From Tamlana sp. I1 (lineage in GTDB: Bacteria > Bacteroidota > Bacteroidia > Flavobacteriales > Flavobacteriaceae), in NCBI RefSeq assembly GCF_015355625.1, contig NZ_JACLAF010000005.1, positions 1 through 64,000 of the forward strand: 64,000 nucleotides of DNA, given 5' to 3'. Shown piece by piece: positions 44,067 through 52,184 of the stretch (position 1 is the stretch's first letter; the number at the start of each line of letters is the position of its first letter). The position numbers were made by a program, and so were the translations under genes. Under the pieces are notes generated by a model. It had not been told where the DNA came from. It saw nothing but the letters and a program-made list of their open reading frames with translations, and did not search any database.

Positions 44067-44327
44067 ATGAAAATATCTGTAGAATTAACATTATCACCAT
44101 TACAGGATGAATTTGAACTAGCCATCATTCATTTTATAAAGAAGTTAAGAGCTTCAAAATTAACCGTCCTTGAAAATCCGTTAAGCACGCAAGTTTATGG
44201 TGATTATGACGACGTGATGCATGTACTTACCGTAGAAATTAAAGAAGCTTTTGAGTTAATTGAACGCGGATTACTTTTTATGAAAATTGTAAAATCCGAT
44301 CGCCACGATTATGAGCCCCATTTTTAA
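44067..44327 (+). CDS. Thiamine-binding (YqgV/MTH1187-type) protein
   Basis: 86 residues with the pattern of the MTH1187/YkoF small domain: ISVELTLSPL at the start, NPLSTQVYGDYDDVMHVL in the middle and IVKSDRHDYEPHF at the end. Family members bind thiamine or related pyrimidines in the cytoplasm. It overlaps the PnuC-type gene by 17 bp, and a TPP-riboswitch-controlled receptor lies downstream, which supports the thiamine role. Confidence 0.78.
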   Translation: MKISVELTLSPLQDEFELAIIHFIKKLRASKLTVLENPLSTQVYGDYDDVMHVLTVEIKEAFELIERGLLFMKIVKSDRHDYEPHF

Positions 44328-44943
44328 TTGGTTTTTTTCGCAATACTACGATGTGCCAACACACCTTGTTGTTTTAGAACTTATAGGCGTGTTTTTTGGC
44401 TTTTTAAGCGTGTGGTTTTCTAAACAGGAAAATATTTTAGTCTACCCAACAGGCATTATAAGTACCGCAATTTTCGTGTATATTTTGTTTGTTTATAGTC
44501 TTTTAGGAGACATGCTAATAAACGCTTATTATTTTATAATGAGTATTTATGGCTGGTATTATTGGACACGAAAAGATGCCAATAATCACGAAGTTCCTGT
44601 TTCGGTTACCACAAAAAAAGAGCAGGTTTGGAGTCTAATCATCTTTTTGTTAACTATTGTGTTTATCGTTATTTTTTACAAGTTGAACGATAAATTTAAT
44701 GGATGGACTGCTTATGTCGATACCTTTACTACTGCCATATTTTTTGTGGGCATGTGGCTCATGGCAAAAAAGAAACTTGAAAATTGGGTGTATTGGATAA
44801 TTGGCGATATTATTTCGGTGCCTTTGTATTTTTATAAAGGATTAATTTTCACCTCGTTTCAGTATTTAATTTTTACAATCATAGCTATTTATGGCTATAA
44901 AGCATGGAAGAAAAGTATAAACAAGAACCCTCAAATTGCGTAA
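44311..44943 (+). CDS. PnuC-family transporter, probably thiamine-type (PnuT)
   Basis: 210 residues with about seven membrane helices. PnuC motifs: WFSKQENILVYPTGIIST near 40 and the later TAFWLMAKKKLENWVYWI-like segment (seen as MWLMAKKKLENWVYWIIGD). PnuC proteins move vitamins by facilitated diffusion, trapped by phosphorylation: PnuC carries nicotinamide riboside and PnuT thiamine. The neighbours point to thiamine (inference). It overlaps the P-loop kinase gene by 40 bp. Confidence 0.88.
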   Translation: MSPIFNWFFSQYYDVPTHLVVLELIGVFFGFLSVWFSKQENILVYPTGIISTAIFVYILFVYSLLGDMLINAYYFIMSIYGWYYWTRKDANNHEVPVSVTTKKEQVWSLIIFLLTIVFIVIFYKLNDKFNGWTAYVDTFTTAIFFVGMWLMAKKKLENWVYWIIGDIISVPLYFYKGLIFTSFQYLIFTIIAIYGYKAWKKSINKNPQIA

Positions 44944-45482
44944 AAGTGGTGTTGTTTGGTCCTGAATCTACAGGAAAAACAACTTTATCTAAGCAATTAG
45001 CTCGCCATTATAATTCGGTTTGGGTGCCTGAGTATGCGCGAGAGTATCTTCAAAATAAATGGAATAACGAGCGCAAAACTTGCGAGCCAAAGGATATTTT
45101 ACCAATTGCCGAAGGGCAAATAAAATTAGAAAATGAATTGGCTAAAAAAACAGATACGGTTCTATTTTGCGATACCGATTTGTTGGAAACCAAAGTCTAT
45201 TCGGAAGTGTATTACATAGGAAGTTGCGACCCCATGCTTAAAAAATATGCCTTAAAGAATACCTATAGTTTGTATTTTTTAACTTACATTGATACGCCTT
45301 GGGAGGCAGACGATTTAAGGGATAAGCCTAATGAACGCGAGACGATGTTTGAAGCCTTTCAGAATGAATTAATAAAACATAAAAAACCGTACGTTTTACT
45401 TAAAGGAACCAAGCAAGAACGCCTTGAAACCGCCGTAAAACACGTTGATAAACTATTAAATGAAAACAATGTTTGTAGATAA
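44904..45482 (+). CDS. NadR-type P-loop kinase
   Basis: 192 residues. The Walker A motif is GPESTGKTTLS (about 19-29), followed by WVPEYAREYL and FCDTDLLETKVYSEVY, as in the ribosylnicotinamide-kinase domain of NadR. PnuC-type import depends on such a kinase to trap the vitamin. Here the gene is translationally coupled to the PnuT-like transporter, so thiamine is as likely a substrate as nicotinamide riboside (inference). Confidence 0.85.
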   Translation: MEEKYKQEPSNCVKVVLFGPESTGKTTLSKQLARHYNSVWVPEYAREYLQNKWNNERKTCEPKDILPIAEGQIKLENELAKKTDTVLFCDTDLLETKVYSEVYYIGSCDPMLKKYALKNTYSLYFLTYIDTPWEADDLRDKPNERETMFEAFQNELIKHKKPYVLLKGTKQERLETAVKHVDKLLNENNVCR

Positions 45483-47019
45483 AGATATTCAGCAGATCTA
45501 TAAAAAGGGTATTACAATCGAGCAAATTAAAGCTCAAATAACACGCTTAAAAGATGGGATGACACACTCTAAATTAGTAGGTGCGGCAACCATTGGCAAA
45601 GGTATTGAAGCTTACGATGATGAAGAAACCAAGGCTTTAATTCAGTATTACGAAACGCATAAAAAAGACTTGTCTATTTTAAAATTTGTGCCTGCTTCGG
45701 GAGCGGCTACACGCATGTTTAAGTTTTTGTTTCTGTTTTTAAAAAACTATAATCCTTCAAAGGAAAATATTAACGATTTTATTAATAGACAAAACAATAC
45801 CTTAATTGAAACTTTTATTTTAAATTTTGAAAAGTTTCCATTTTATAAGGAAGTACTTTCCAAAGCTAAAACAAGCATTTCTGGTTTTGAAGATTTATCT
45901 GAAGGTGAAAAATACGTGCATTTTGTAAAAATCATGTTAGATGAAGAAGGCCTTAATTATAGCTTTTTACCAAAAGGTTTACTGCCATTTCATCAATATG
46001 AAGATGAGAATGTTACGGCTTTTCAAGAGCATTTGTTAGAGTCTACTTTATATGCGTCTTCAAACGGGAATTCCAACCTTCATTTTACAGTTTCAGAAAA
46101 ACATCACAGCCTTTTTAATGATGAATTAAGTAAAGTAAAGCCATTTTTAGAAGCCGAAACAGGGACTAAGTTTAATGTTACATTTTCATATCAGAAGGAA
46201 GAAACCGAAACCATTGCACTCACTGCAAAGGATGAGGTTTTTAGAAATGAAGACGATTCCATTTTGTTCCGACCAGCAGGACATGGCGCTTTATTAGAGA
46301 ATTTAAACGATTTAGATCACGATATCATTTTTATTAAAAACATCGATAATATTGTTGTTGCCGATAAGAATATTGAAGTGTCTAATTATAAAAAATTGTT
46401 AGCTGGCGTTTTATTAGAAGCTCAAGAAAAAGTATTTGATTATTTACGCAAACTGGACTCGGGAAATCTAACTGAAGCAGATTTCAATTTAATGATATTA
46501 TTTCTACGTTATCGACTTAATGTACCCATGAATGTTGAGTTTGATACCTTTTCAACTCTCGAAAAAATAGCCTATTTAAAAGATAAATTTAACCGTCCAA
46601 TTCGTGTTTGCGGCATGGTTAAAAACGAAGGCGAACCTGGCGGTGGCCCGTTTTGGGTAAAAGGGAAAGACGGCGATGTATCCTTACAAATTGTAGAGTT
46701 TGCTCAAATAGATTTTAGTAAAACAGGACAGCAAGGCATTGTGTATAAAGCCACGCATTTTAATCCTACCGATTTAGTTTGTGGTGTAAAAAATTATAAA
46801 GGCGAGAAGTTTAACCTAAAAGAATTTGTCGATCACGATGCTGCTTTTATCACTATAAAAACGCATAATGGCATTGACATAAAAGCCTTGGAGCTTCCAG
46901 GTTTATGGAACGGTAGCATGGCTTATTGGAATTCTATTTTTGTTGCCGTGCCTTTAGAGACGTTTAATCCTGTAAAAATGGTTAACGATTTATTAAAACC
47001 TGCGCACCAAGTTTCTTAA
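45460..47019 (+). CDS. DUF4301 protein
   Basis: 519 residues with no signal peptide or membrane helix. Conserved-looking motifs: FVPASGAATRMFKFLF (about 75-90), RPAGHGALLENLNDLDHDIIFIKNIDN (about 271-297, partly quoted), VCGMVKNEGEPGGGPFWV and ELPGLWNGSMAYWN. The RPxGHGAL and IKNIDN motifs recall nucleotidyltransferase-type enzymes, but the activity is unknown. It overlaps the kinase gene by 23 bp and ArfB by 1 bp. Confidence 0.82.
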   Translation: MKTMFVDKDIQQIYKKGITIEQIKAQITRLKDGMTHSKLVGAATIGKGIEAYDDEETKALIQYYETHKKDLSILKFVPASGAATRMFKFLFLFLKNYNPSKENINDFINRQNNTLIETFILNFEKFPFYKEVLSKAKTSISGFEDLSEGEKYVHFVKIMLDEEGLNYSFLPKGLLPFHQYEDENVTAFQEHLLESTLYASSNGNSNLHFTVSEKHHSLFNDELSKVKPFLEAETGTKFNVTFSYQKEETETIALTAKDEVFRNEDDSILFRPAGHGALLENLNDLDHDIIFIKNIDNIVVADKNIEVSNYKKLLAGVLLEAQEKVFDYLRKLDSGNLTEADFNLMILFLRYRLNVPMNVEFDTFSTLEKIAYLKDKFNRPIRVCGMVKNEGEPGGGPFWVKGKDGDVSLQIVEFAQIDFSKTGQQGIVYKATHFNPTDLVCGVKNYKGEKFNLKEFVDHDAAFITIKTHNGIDIKALELPGLWNGSMAYWNSIFVAVPLETFNPVKMVNDLLKPAHQVS

Positions 47020-47426
47020 TGTTTGATAAGGAGAATGTCATAAAAGAATTAAGTTTTAAGGCTATTAGAAGCTCGGGTAGCGGCGGACAACATGTGAATA
47101 AAGTAGCTTCTAAAATTGAATTGACTTTTAATTTAAAAGAGTCTTCAGTGTTTTCCGAAGCTAAAAAAGAAAGACTTCTAGAGAAGCTTGAAAACCGCCT
47201 GACTAATGATGGTGTTCTAATTCTAACATGCGATGAAAGTAGAAGTCAGCATAAAAATAAAACCCTGGTCATCGAGCGCTTGTTTTCGCTTATTGAAGGC
47301 GCTTTAAAAGTAAGAAAACGCCGAATCCCTACTAAAATCCCGAAATCGGTTATTAGAAAACGTCTAAAAAGTAAAAAGCAACAGGCTGATAAAAAGGCAA
47401 ATAGACGAAAACCAGACGTCGATTAA
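47019..47426 (+). CDS. arfB: ArfB-type peptidyl-tRNA hydrolase (release-factor-like)
   Basis: 135 residues: the class I release-factor catalytic motif SGSGGQHVNK (GGQ about 23-25) and a basic C-terminal tail (KVRKRRIPTKIP, RLKSKKQQADKKANRRK) that inserts in the empty mRNA channel. It has no stop-codon-reading domain, so it rescues stalled ribosomes. The start codon overlaps the stop of the DUF4301 gene (TAATG). Confidence 0.92.
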   Translation: MFDKENVIKELSFKAIRSSGSGGQHVNKVASKIELTFNLKESSVFSEAKKERLLEKLENRLTNDGVLILTCDESRSQHKNKTLVIERLFSLIEGALKVRKRRIPTKIPKSVIRKRLKSKKQQADKKANRRKPDVD

Positions 47427-47442
47427 AAAAGCTAAATTAATG

Positions 47443-47473
47443 ATTGGCAATTAGGAATTGCTTAGTACTTTTG
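47443..47473 (+). promoter_or_regulatory. Promoter of the TPP-riboswitch transcript
   Basis: ATTG (47443-47446), 19 bp, TACTTTTG (47466-47473), directly before the riboswitch. Confidence 0.75.
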
Positions 47474-47478
47474 CAGCG

Positions 47479-47627
47479 TTCTCATAAAAGGGGTGCTTTT
47501 TCAGTAACTCATTATCAGTTAAGAATATATGTTGTTTGTTCAGCAACTTAACTTTTAATTTTTTACTGCCAAATGCTGAGATCATACCCATCGAACCTAG
47601 AACAGATAATGCTGTTTAGGGATTGTA
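47479..47627 (+). promoter_or_regulatory. TPP (thiamine pyrophosphate) riboswitch
   Basis: The conserved THI-box words are present: GGGGTGC (47490-47496), ACTGCCAAATGCTGAGATCA and ATACCCATCGAACCTAGAAC, then ACAGATAATGCTGTTTAGGG. A long P3-type arm occupies 47500-47570. Binding of TPP should lower expression of the receptor gene that starts about 105 bp later. I see no clear intrinsic terminator after it, so control may be at translation. Confidence 0.95.
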
Positions 47628-47732
47628 AAAAGAGTTGTAATTTATAATATTTTAAGCAGCTCCAAAAACAAACAAACCAATAACCACAAAGAATAATTCC
47701 CCTTTTTTATTCGATTATAATGATTAATCGAC

Positions 47733-49910
47733 ATGAAATCGACTTCAACAAAAAGTATCCTATCTCTAGTAATATTACTGTTTTCAATTAGCTTTTATGC
47801 TCAAGAAAACGATAAAGTAGTAGATTCAACAGTCACAGAAAAACTAGAAGAAGTTTTGGTAAAAGCGGTGCGTGTAAATGCCGATTCGCCAATCACACAT
47901 TCCAATGTTTCTAAAGAAGAATTGGCAAAACGTAATTTGGGTCAAGATATTCCAACTTTAATAAATTATTTACCTTCTGTAGTTACAACTAGCGATGCTG
48001 GTGCAGGGATTGGCTATTCTGGAATTCGTGTGCGTGGTACCGATGCAACCCGAGTAAACGTAACCATTAACGGAATTCCTTATAACGACCCAGAAAGTCA
48101 GGGGACATTTTGGGTGAATTTAGGTGATTTTGCATCGTCTACACAGAGTTTGCAATTGCAGCGTGGTGTGGGGACGTCAACCAATGGTTCTGGTGCTTTT
48201 GGTGCGAGTTTAAATTTATTAACCGATAATGCTTCCGATATCGCTTCCGCGGAAGTTGCCAATAGTTTTGGAAGTTATAATACAAGTAAACACACGGTTA
48301 AAATGAGTACAGGACTGTTGAATGATCATTTTGAAATCTCCGGAAGGTTTTCTAAAATTCATTCCGATGGTTATGTTGATCGAGCTTCAACCGATTTAAA
48401 ATCCTATTTTTTACAAGCGGTTTATAAAGATGATAATACCTTAATTAAAGCCTTAACTTTTGGAAACCAGGAGCGCACTTATCAAGCGTGGTATGGGTTA
48501 ACAAAAGAACAGTTGAATGAAGATCGACGTCAGAATCCCTATACCTACGATAATGAAATTGATGCCTATTGGCAAGACCACTACCAACTGCACTGGAATG
48601 AACGTTTAGATAACAATTGGTCTACAACCCTAGGTTTAAACTATACCAAAGGGAAGGGGTATTTTGAACAATATGAAGGCGATACCGACGAAATTGATTT
48701 GTACAACGGTATTGTAGTTGCAACGGGTGTAAATGACGATGGTGAACCTATAACCGATGTGATTCGTAGACGTTGGTTGGATAACGATTTTTATGTAGTC
48801 AATGCCAATATTACCTATAAGAAGAATGCTTTGGAAATTATTTCAGGCATTTCGTTTAACACTTATTCTGGCGATCACTACGGAGAAGTGATTTGGGCAA
48901 GAGAATTTGCTCCAGATGCAGCAATTCGAGATCGTTATTATGAAGGCGATGCAACTAAAAATGATTTCAGTGTGTTTTCTAAAGCCACTTTTAAATTGGC
49001 TGAAAAATTTACAGGATTTCTAGATATGCAAGGGCGTTTTGTGCATTATAAAACAAACGGTTTAGAATCCGATCGTGCGCCGTTTGTCACCGATGCCCAA
49101 TTTAATTTTTTCAATCCGAAAGTAGGATTAACCTACAAACACAGTAATTCGTCAAGTATTTACGCGTCGTATGCAAGAGCCAATAGAGAGCCTAATAGAG
49201 ATGATTTTCAAGCCGGAGTTACCGAAAATGAAACCCTTAACGATATCGAAATTGGTTGGCGATATAACCGAGAAAAATTACACCTAAGTACCAATTTGTA
49301 TTATATGTTTTATGAAAACCAACTGGTGTTAACTGGCGAGTTGGACGATGTTGGAAGCCCTGTTAGAGCAACTAGTGGCGATAGTTATAGATTAGGTTTA
49401 GAGGTAGATGCTAATGTGATATTTACCAACAAATTTAATATGAATACTAATGTTACGGTAAGCCGAAATAAAAACCGTGATTTCACCTCGTCTATAAATG
49501 GTGAACTGGTGAATTTAGGTGAAACAAATATTTCGTTTTCTCCAGATTTGGTGGTTGGAAACAGCTTTAATTTCTCGCCAATCCATAATTTGCAACTGTC
49601 TTGGTTAAGTAAATTTGTCGGGGAACAGTATATGGGGAATACCGATAATGAAGAATCAATATTACCAGATTATTTCGTAAACGATTTAAGTATAACCTAT
49701 GAGATACAGCCCAAAAAACTATTTAGAGCCATTGTTTTCTCAGCTTTAGCAAATAACTTCCTAAATAAAAAATATGTTTCTAATGGGTATTTTGGTTCTT
49801 ATGATTATGATGACCCAACAAGTCCTACAGGAATTACAACGGGTTATTATGCGGGCTATTATCCGCAGGCAACAGCCAATTTTTTATTGGGACTTAATTT
49901 GATGTTTTAG
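47733..49910 (+). CDS. TonB-dependent receptor, thiamine-regulated
   Basis: 725 residues. A signal peptide ends SISFYAQ. The TonB box/plug region (about 35-160) has LPSVVTTSDAGAGIGYSGIRVRG and VTINGIPYNDPESQGTFWVN (both partly quoted), followed by a barrel ending ATANFLLGLNLMF. There is no carboxypeptidase-like N-terminal domain, unlike the receptor at 28375. Control by a TPP riboswitch makes thiamine or a phosphorylated form the probable ligand, passed on to the PnuT-like transporter encoded upstream. Confidence 0.92.
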   Translation: MKSTSTKSILSLVILLFSISFYAQENDKVVDSTVTEKLEEVLVKAVRVNADSPITHSNVSKEELAKRNLGQDIPTLINYLPSVVTTSDAGAGIGYSGIRVRGTDATRVNVTINGIPYNDPESQGTFWVNLGDFASSTQSLQLQRGVGTSTNGSGAFGASLNLLTDNASDIASAEVANSFGSYNTSKHTVKMSTGLLNDHFEISGRFSKIHSDGYVDRASTDLKSYFLQAVYKDDNTLIKALTFGNQERTYQAWYGLTKEQLNEDRRQNPYTYDNEIDAYWQDHYQLHWNERLDNNWSTTLGLNYTKGKGYFEQYEGDTDEIDLYNGIVVATGVNDDGEPITDVIRRRWLDNDFYVVNANITYKKNALEIISGISFNTYSGDHYGEVIWAREFAPDAAIRDRYYEGDATKNDFSVFSKATFKLAEKFTGFLDMQGRFVHYKTNGLESDRAPFVTDAQFNFFNPKVGLTYKHSNSSSIYASYARANREPNRDDFQAGVTENETLNDIEIGWRYNREKLHLSTNLYYMFYENQLVLTGELDDVGSPVRATSGDSYRLGLEVDANVIFTNKFNMNTNVTVSRNKNRDFTSSINGELVNLGETNISFSPDLVVGNSFNFSPIHNLQLSWLSKFVGEQYMGNTDNEESILPDYFVNDLSITYEIQPKKLFRAIVFSALANNFLNKKYVSNGYFGSYDYDDPTSPTGITTGYYAGYYPQATANFLLGLNLMF
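48243..48256 (-). repeat. Repeated word, diverged copy 3 (inside the thiamine receptor gene)
   Basis: CGCTTCCGCGGAAGTT on the plus strand differs by one base from CGCTTTCGCGGAAGTT in gldD (23996-24011). Confidence 0.6.
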
Positions 49911-49979
49911 TGTTTGTCAGGTCTTGTCGAAACCCGTGTTGAAAATCACAACGTTTAATAGTATAAAAACCGTTTGTCA

Positions 49980-50205
49980 GACCTTTCAGGTTTTAAAAAC
50001 ATAAGTGTTCGGAACACAAAATTTTAATTAAAATAGATTAATTAGATTTAGTTTGTTCTATAAAACATTAATAAAACTGGCTCCTCCCTTCGTTTTGAAG
50101 GGAGGAAAATTTCGATGAAATCGAAATGAGGAGGGTTAAAACTATAAAAAAAACATATGAGCTTTCAACTTCCGAACACTTATGTTTAAAAAAAACTGAA
50201 AGGTC
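49980..50205. repeat. Large inverted repeat between convergent genes
   Basis: The arms are 49980-50013 (starts GACCTTTCAGG) and 50171-50205 (ends CTGAAAGGTC). They match over about 34 bp apart from the A/T run. The 157-bp interior holds nested dyads CCTCCC/GGGAGG (50086-50108 area) and ATTTCGATGAAATCGAAAT. It lies between the receptor and a lipoprotein gene and ends in a T run. 49911-50232 holds no gene. Confidence 0.82.
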
Positions 50206-50232
50206 TTTTTTTAGCTATTTGCAATAAATAAC

Positions 50233-50661
50233 CTAATTCGAAATATAAATAATATTTCCACTTCTATTGGCAGGGTAGAATTTTAGCGAACAGGTTAACG
50301 CATCGTTATTATCGGCTGCACCTGTTATAAAATTATAGCGGTTACCGTCATCACATCCGCATGCTCCAAAAAGACCATCTGGAATTATGGCAGAACAATC
50401 GTTTGGTGTGTGGTTAGGGTCGCTAGCATCCCAAGCTAAAATACTCGAGCCAGCATTGGCGACAATCACTCCTTTGTTACCAATATTAGGGATGTAAATG
50501 GAGTTGCCAACATTATTTAAAATGGAGTACTGCGGCAAGCTTAAATCAATGCTGTAATTAACCGTAACATCAAGAAGGTAATTACAGTTATTATCGGCGT
50601 CAGAATTGTTGCTGCAAGCGTATAATAAAGCGAAAAGAATAATGGTGTATATCGATTTCAT
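50233..50661 (-). CDS. Rieske-like lipoprotein with degenerate cluster site
   Basis: 142 residues. The signal ends LLYAC (Cys16). The C-terminal half follows Bacteroidota Rieske lipoproteins (AWDASDPNH, GACGCDDGNRYNFITG, LKFYPANRSGNIIYIS), but the Cys-x-His pairs needed for a 2Fe-2S cluster are not intact: the usual first CPH reads DPNH and the second CPCH reads CGCD. It probably has a Rieske fold without the cluster. It diverges from greA. Confidence 0.65.
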   Translation of the reverse strand: MKSIYTIILFALLYACSNNSDADNNCNYLLDVTVNYSIDLSLPQYSILNNVGNSIYIPNIGNKGVIVANAGSSILAWDASDPNHTPNDCSAIIPDGLFGACGCDDGNRYNFITGAADNNDALTCSLKFYPANRSGNIIYISN

Positions 50662-50719
50662 AGGGTCTTAAAATATAACGGCAATTTACAACAAAAAGTA
50701 AATTGACTTAAATATTTTG

Positions 50720-50727
50720 TATATTTG
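50720..50727 (+). promoter_or_regulatory. -7 box of greA
   Basis: TATATTTG fits the consensus. The candidate TTG at 50703-50705 is only 14 bp upstream, closer than usual. Transcription should start near 50733. Confidence 0.6.
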
Positions 50728-50733
50728 TGTGAC

Positions 50734-50758
50734 AATCTCGTGCAAACGGGATTTTTTT
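50734..50758 (+). promoter_or_regulatory. Terminator-like hairpin in the greA leader
   Basis: AATCTCG (50734-50740) pairs with CGGGATT (50747-50753, one G-T pair), loop TGCAAA, followed by seven T. It begins at the expected transcript start and lies 72 bp before the greA ATG. No upstream plus-strand gene needs a terminator here. Confidence 0.7.
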
Positions 50759-50762
50759 GTTT

Positions 50763-50801
50763 GCTGAATCCTTTAACATCATTTTGTTAAAGTTTGTCAG
50801 C
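50763..50801 (+). promoter_or_regulatory. Second hairpin in the greA leader
   Basis: GCTGA (50763-50767) with TCAGC (50797-50801) encloses CTTTAAC (50771-50777) with GTTAAAG (50786-50792). It ends 28 bp before the start codon and has no T run. Confidence 0.65.
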
Positions 50802-50829
50802 ATCTTTTATTAAGTAAAATAATGAAGTT

Positions 50830-51303
50830 ATGAGTAAAGCATCGTACTATACACCAGAGGGGTTAAAAAAATTAAGAGACGAGTTAAGACAACTTAAAGA
50901 TGTAGAGCGTGTAAAAGCGTCGAAAGCCATTGCTGAAGCACGAGATAAAGGAGATTTAAGTGAAAATGCCGAATATGATGCTGCTAAAGAAGCACAAGGG
51001 ATGTTAGAAATGCGTATTTCTAAATTAGAAGATGCTTTGGCAGGAGCGCGTGTTATTGATGAATCACAGATGGATACTTCTAAAATTTTAGTATTATCGA
51101 AAGTGAAAATAAAAAATCAAACCAATGGTATGGAAATGAACTATACTTTGGTTGCCGATGGTGAAGCTAATTTAGCGGCAGGAAAAATTTCTGTAAACTC
51201 ACCTATTGGTAAAGGTTTGTTAGGGAAAACGGTTGGCGATGTTGCTGAAATACAAGTGCCTAACGGGGTTATGAAATTTGATATTATTGAAATTTCAAGA
51301 TAG
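50830..51303 (+). CDS. greA: Transcription elongation factor GreA
   Basis: 157 residues. An N-terminal coiled coil reaches into the RNA polymerase secondary channel, with the acidic tip signature GDLSENAEYDAAKEAQ (Asp and Glu at the tip), and the C-terminal FKBP-like domain holds SPIGKGLLGKTVGDVAEIQVP. It stimulates cleavage of backtracked RNA. The leader carries two hairpins; a terminator follows at 51379. Confidence 0.96.
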   Translation: MSKASYYTPEGLKKLRDELRQLKDVERVKASKAIAEARDKGDLSENAEYDAAKEAQGMLEMRISKLEDALAGARVIDESQMDTSKILVLSKVKIKNQTNGMEMNYTLVADGEANLAAGKISVNSPIGKGLLGKTVGDVAEIQVPNGVMKFDIIEISR

Positions 51304-51378
51304 ATTTTATTAAAATAAAAATTAAGATTTCAATTTTAAGAATCTTCTAAAAGTTGAACGATTACAAGCGATAATTAA

Positions 51379-51411
51379 GGTTCCTGTTTCTAGTAAGCAG
51401 GAATCTTTTTA
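51379..51411 (+). terminator. Intrinsic terminator after greA
   Basis: TTCCTG (51381-51386) with CAGGAA (51398-51403) plus wobble pairs, then CTTTTT. Confidence 0.75.
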
Positions 51412-51447
51412 TATTTACAAAGGCTCTCACAATTTAAAAAAGATATT

Positions 51448-51837
51448 ATGGCATCAATTTTCACGAAAATAGTAAATGGCGAAATTCCTTGTTACAAGGT
51501 CGCCGAAACCGATGATTTTTTAGCTTTTTTAGATGTTAATCCCAATGCTAAAGGACATACGCTTTGTATTCCGAAGCAAGAAGTAGATAAAATTTTCGAT
51601 TTGGATGAAGCTACTTATACGGGTTTAATGGCCTTTTCTAGAACGGTTGCCTTAGCGCTAAAAAAAGCCGTGCCGTGTAAGCGTATTGGCGTGAGTGTGA
51701 TTGGTTTAGAAGTACCCCATGCCCATGTGCATTTAATTCCGTTGCAAACCATGGACGATGCACGATTTATTCAAAAAGTAAGTATGTTGCCAGATGAGTT
51801 TCAAGCTTTAGCCAAAGCCATTCATGCCGAATTATAG
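51448..51837 (+). CDS. HIT-family hydrolase
   Basis: 129 residues: SIFTKIVNGEIPCYKVAETD at the start and the histidine triad HAHVHLIPL (about 91-99). HIT proteins of the HinT type cleave nucleoside phosphoramidates and similar adenylates. It is separated from greA by a terminator. Its last 6 bp overlap the convergent gene. Confidence 0.92.
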   Translation: MASIFTKIVNGEIPCYKVAETDDFLAFLDVNPNAKGHTLCIPKQEVDKIFDLDEATYTGLMAFSRTVALALKKAVPCKRIGVSVIGLEVPHAHVHLIPLQTMDDARFIQKVSMLPDEFQALAKAIHAEL

Positions 51838-52182
51838 ATTGAGATAAACGGCCAAAAATAGTGAAGCACTAATTAATGTGGTTGCTCCAATAATAAGCAT
51901 CCAAGCCAACTTTTTTAGTTTTCTAAAAGCTGGTTTAGGCACGAAAGCCTTATTTTGGTAGTCTACCACACGATCAATATCGGTTGTCCATTGCCCCGGA
52001 TAAATGGTCGTATTACAAGTTTTACAATTTAATTCATGGTTAATTTCCGAAGTTAAACCTTTGTATAACGAGGTTTCAACCGCTTTTTGTTTAAATAATA
52101 AATGCAATCCGTTTGTGTTATAACATTCCGGACAGTTGTTATTTAAAGGCACTTCTTTAATGTCTAGATATTTAAAAGGCAT
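51832..52182 (-). CDS. Zinc-ribbon protein with a C-terminal membrane helix
   Basis: 116 residues. Two Cys pairs, CPEC (about 18-21) and CKTC (about 52-55), suggest a zinc ribbon. One membrane helix near the C-terminus (about 93-114) would place it as a tail-anchored inner-membrane protein. The family is not recognised. It begins 2 bp after the histidine kinase gene on the same strand, so it is probably co-expressed. Confidence 0.65.
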   Translation of the reverse strand: MPFKYLDIKEVPLNNNCPECYNTNGLHLLFKQKAVETSLYKGLTSEINHELNCKTCNTTIYPGQWTTDIDRVVDYQNKAFVPKPAFRKLKKLAWMLIIGATTLISASLFLAVYLNL

Positions 52183-52184
52183 AA

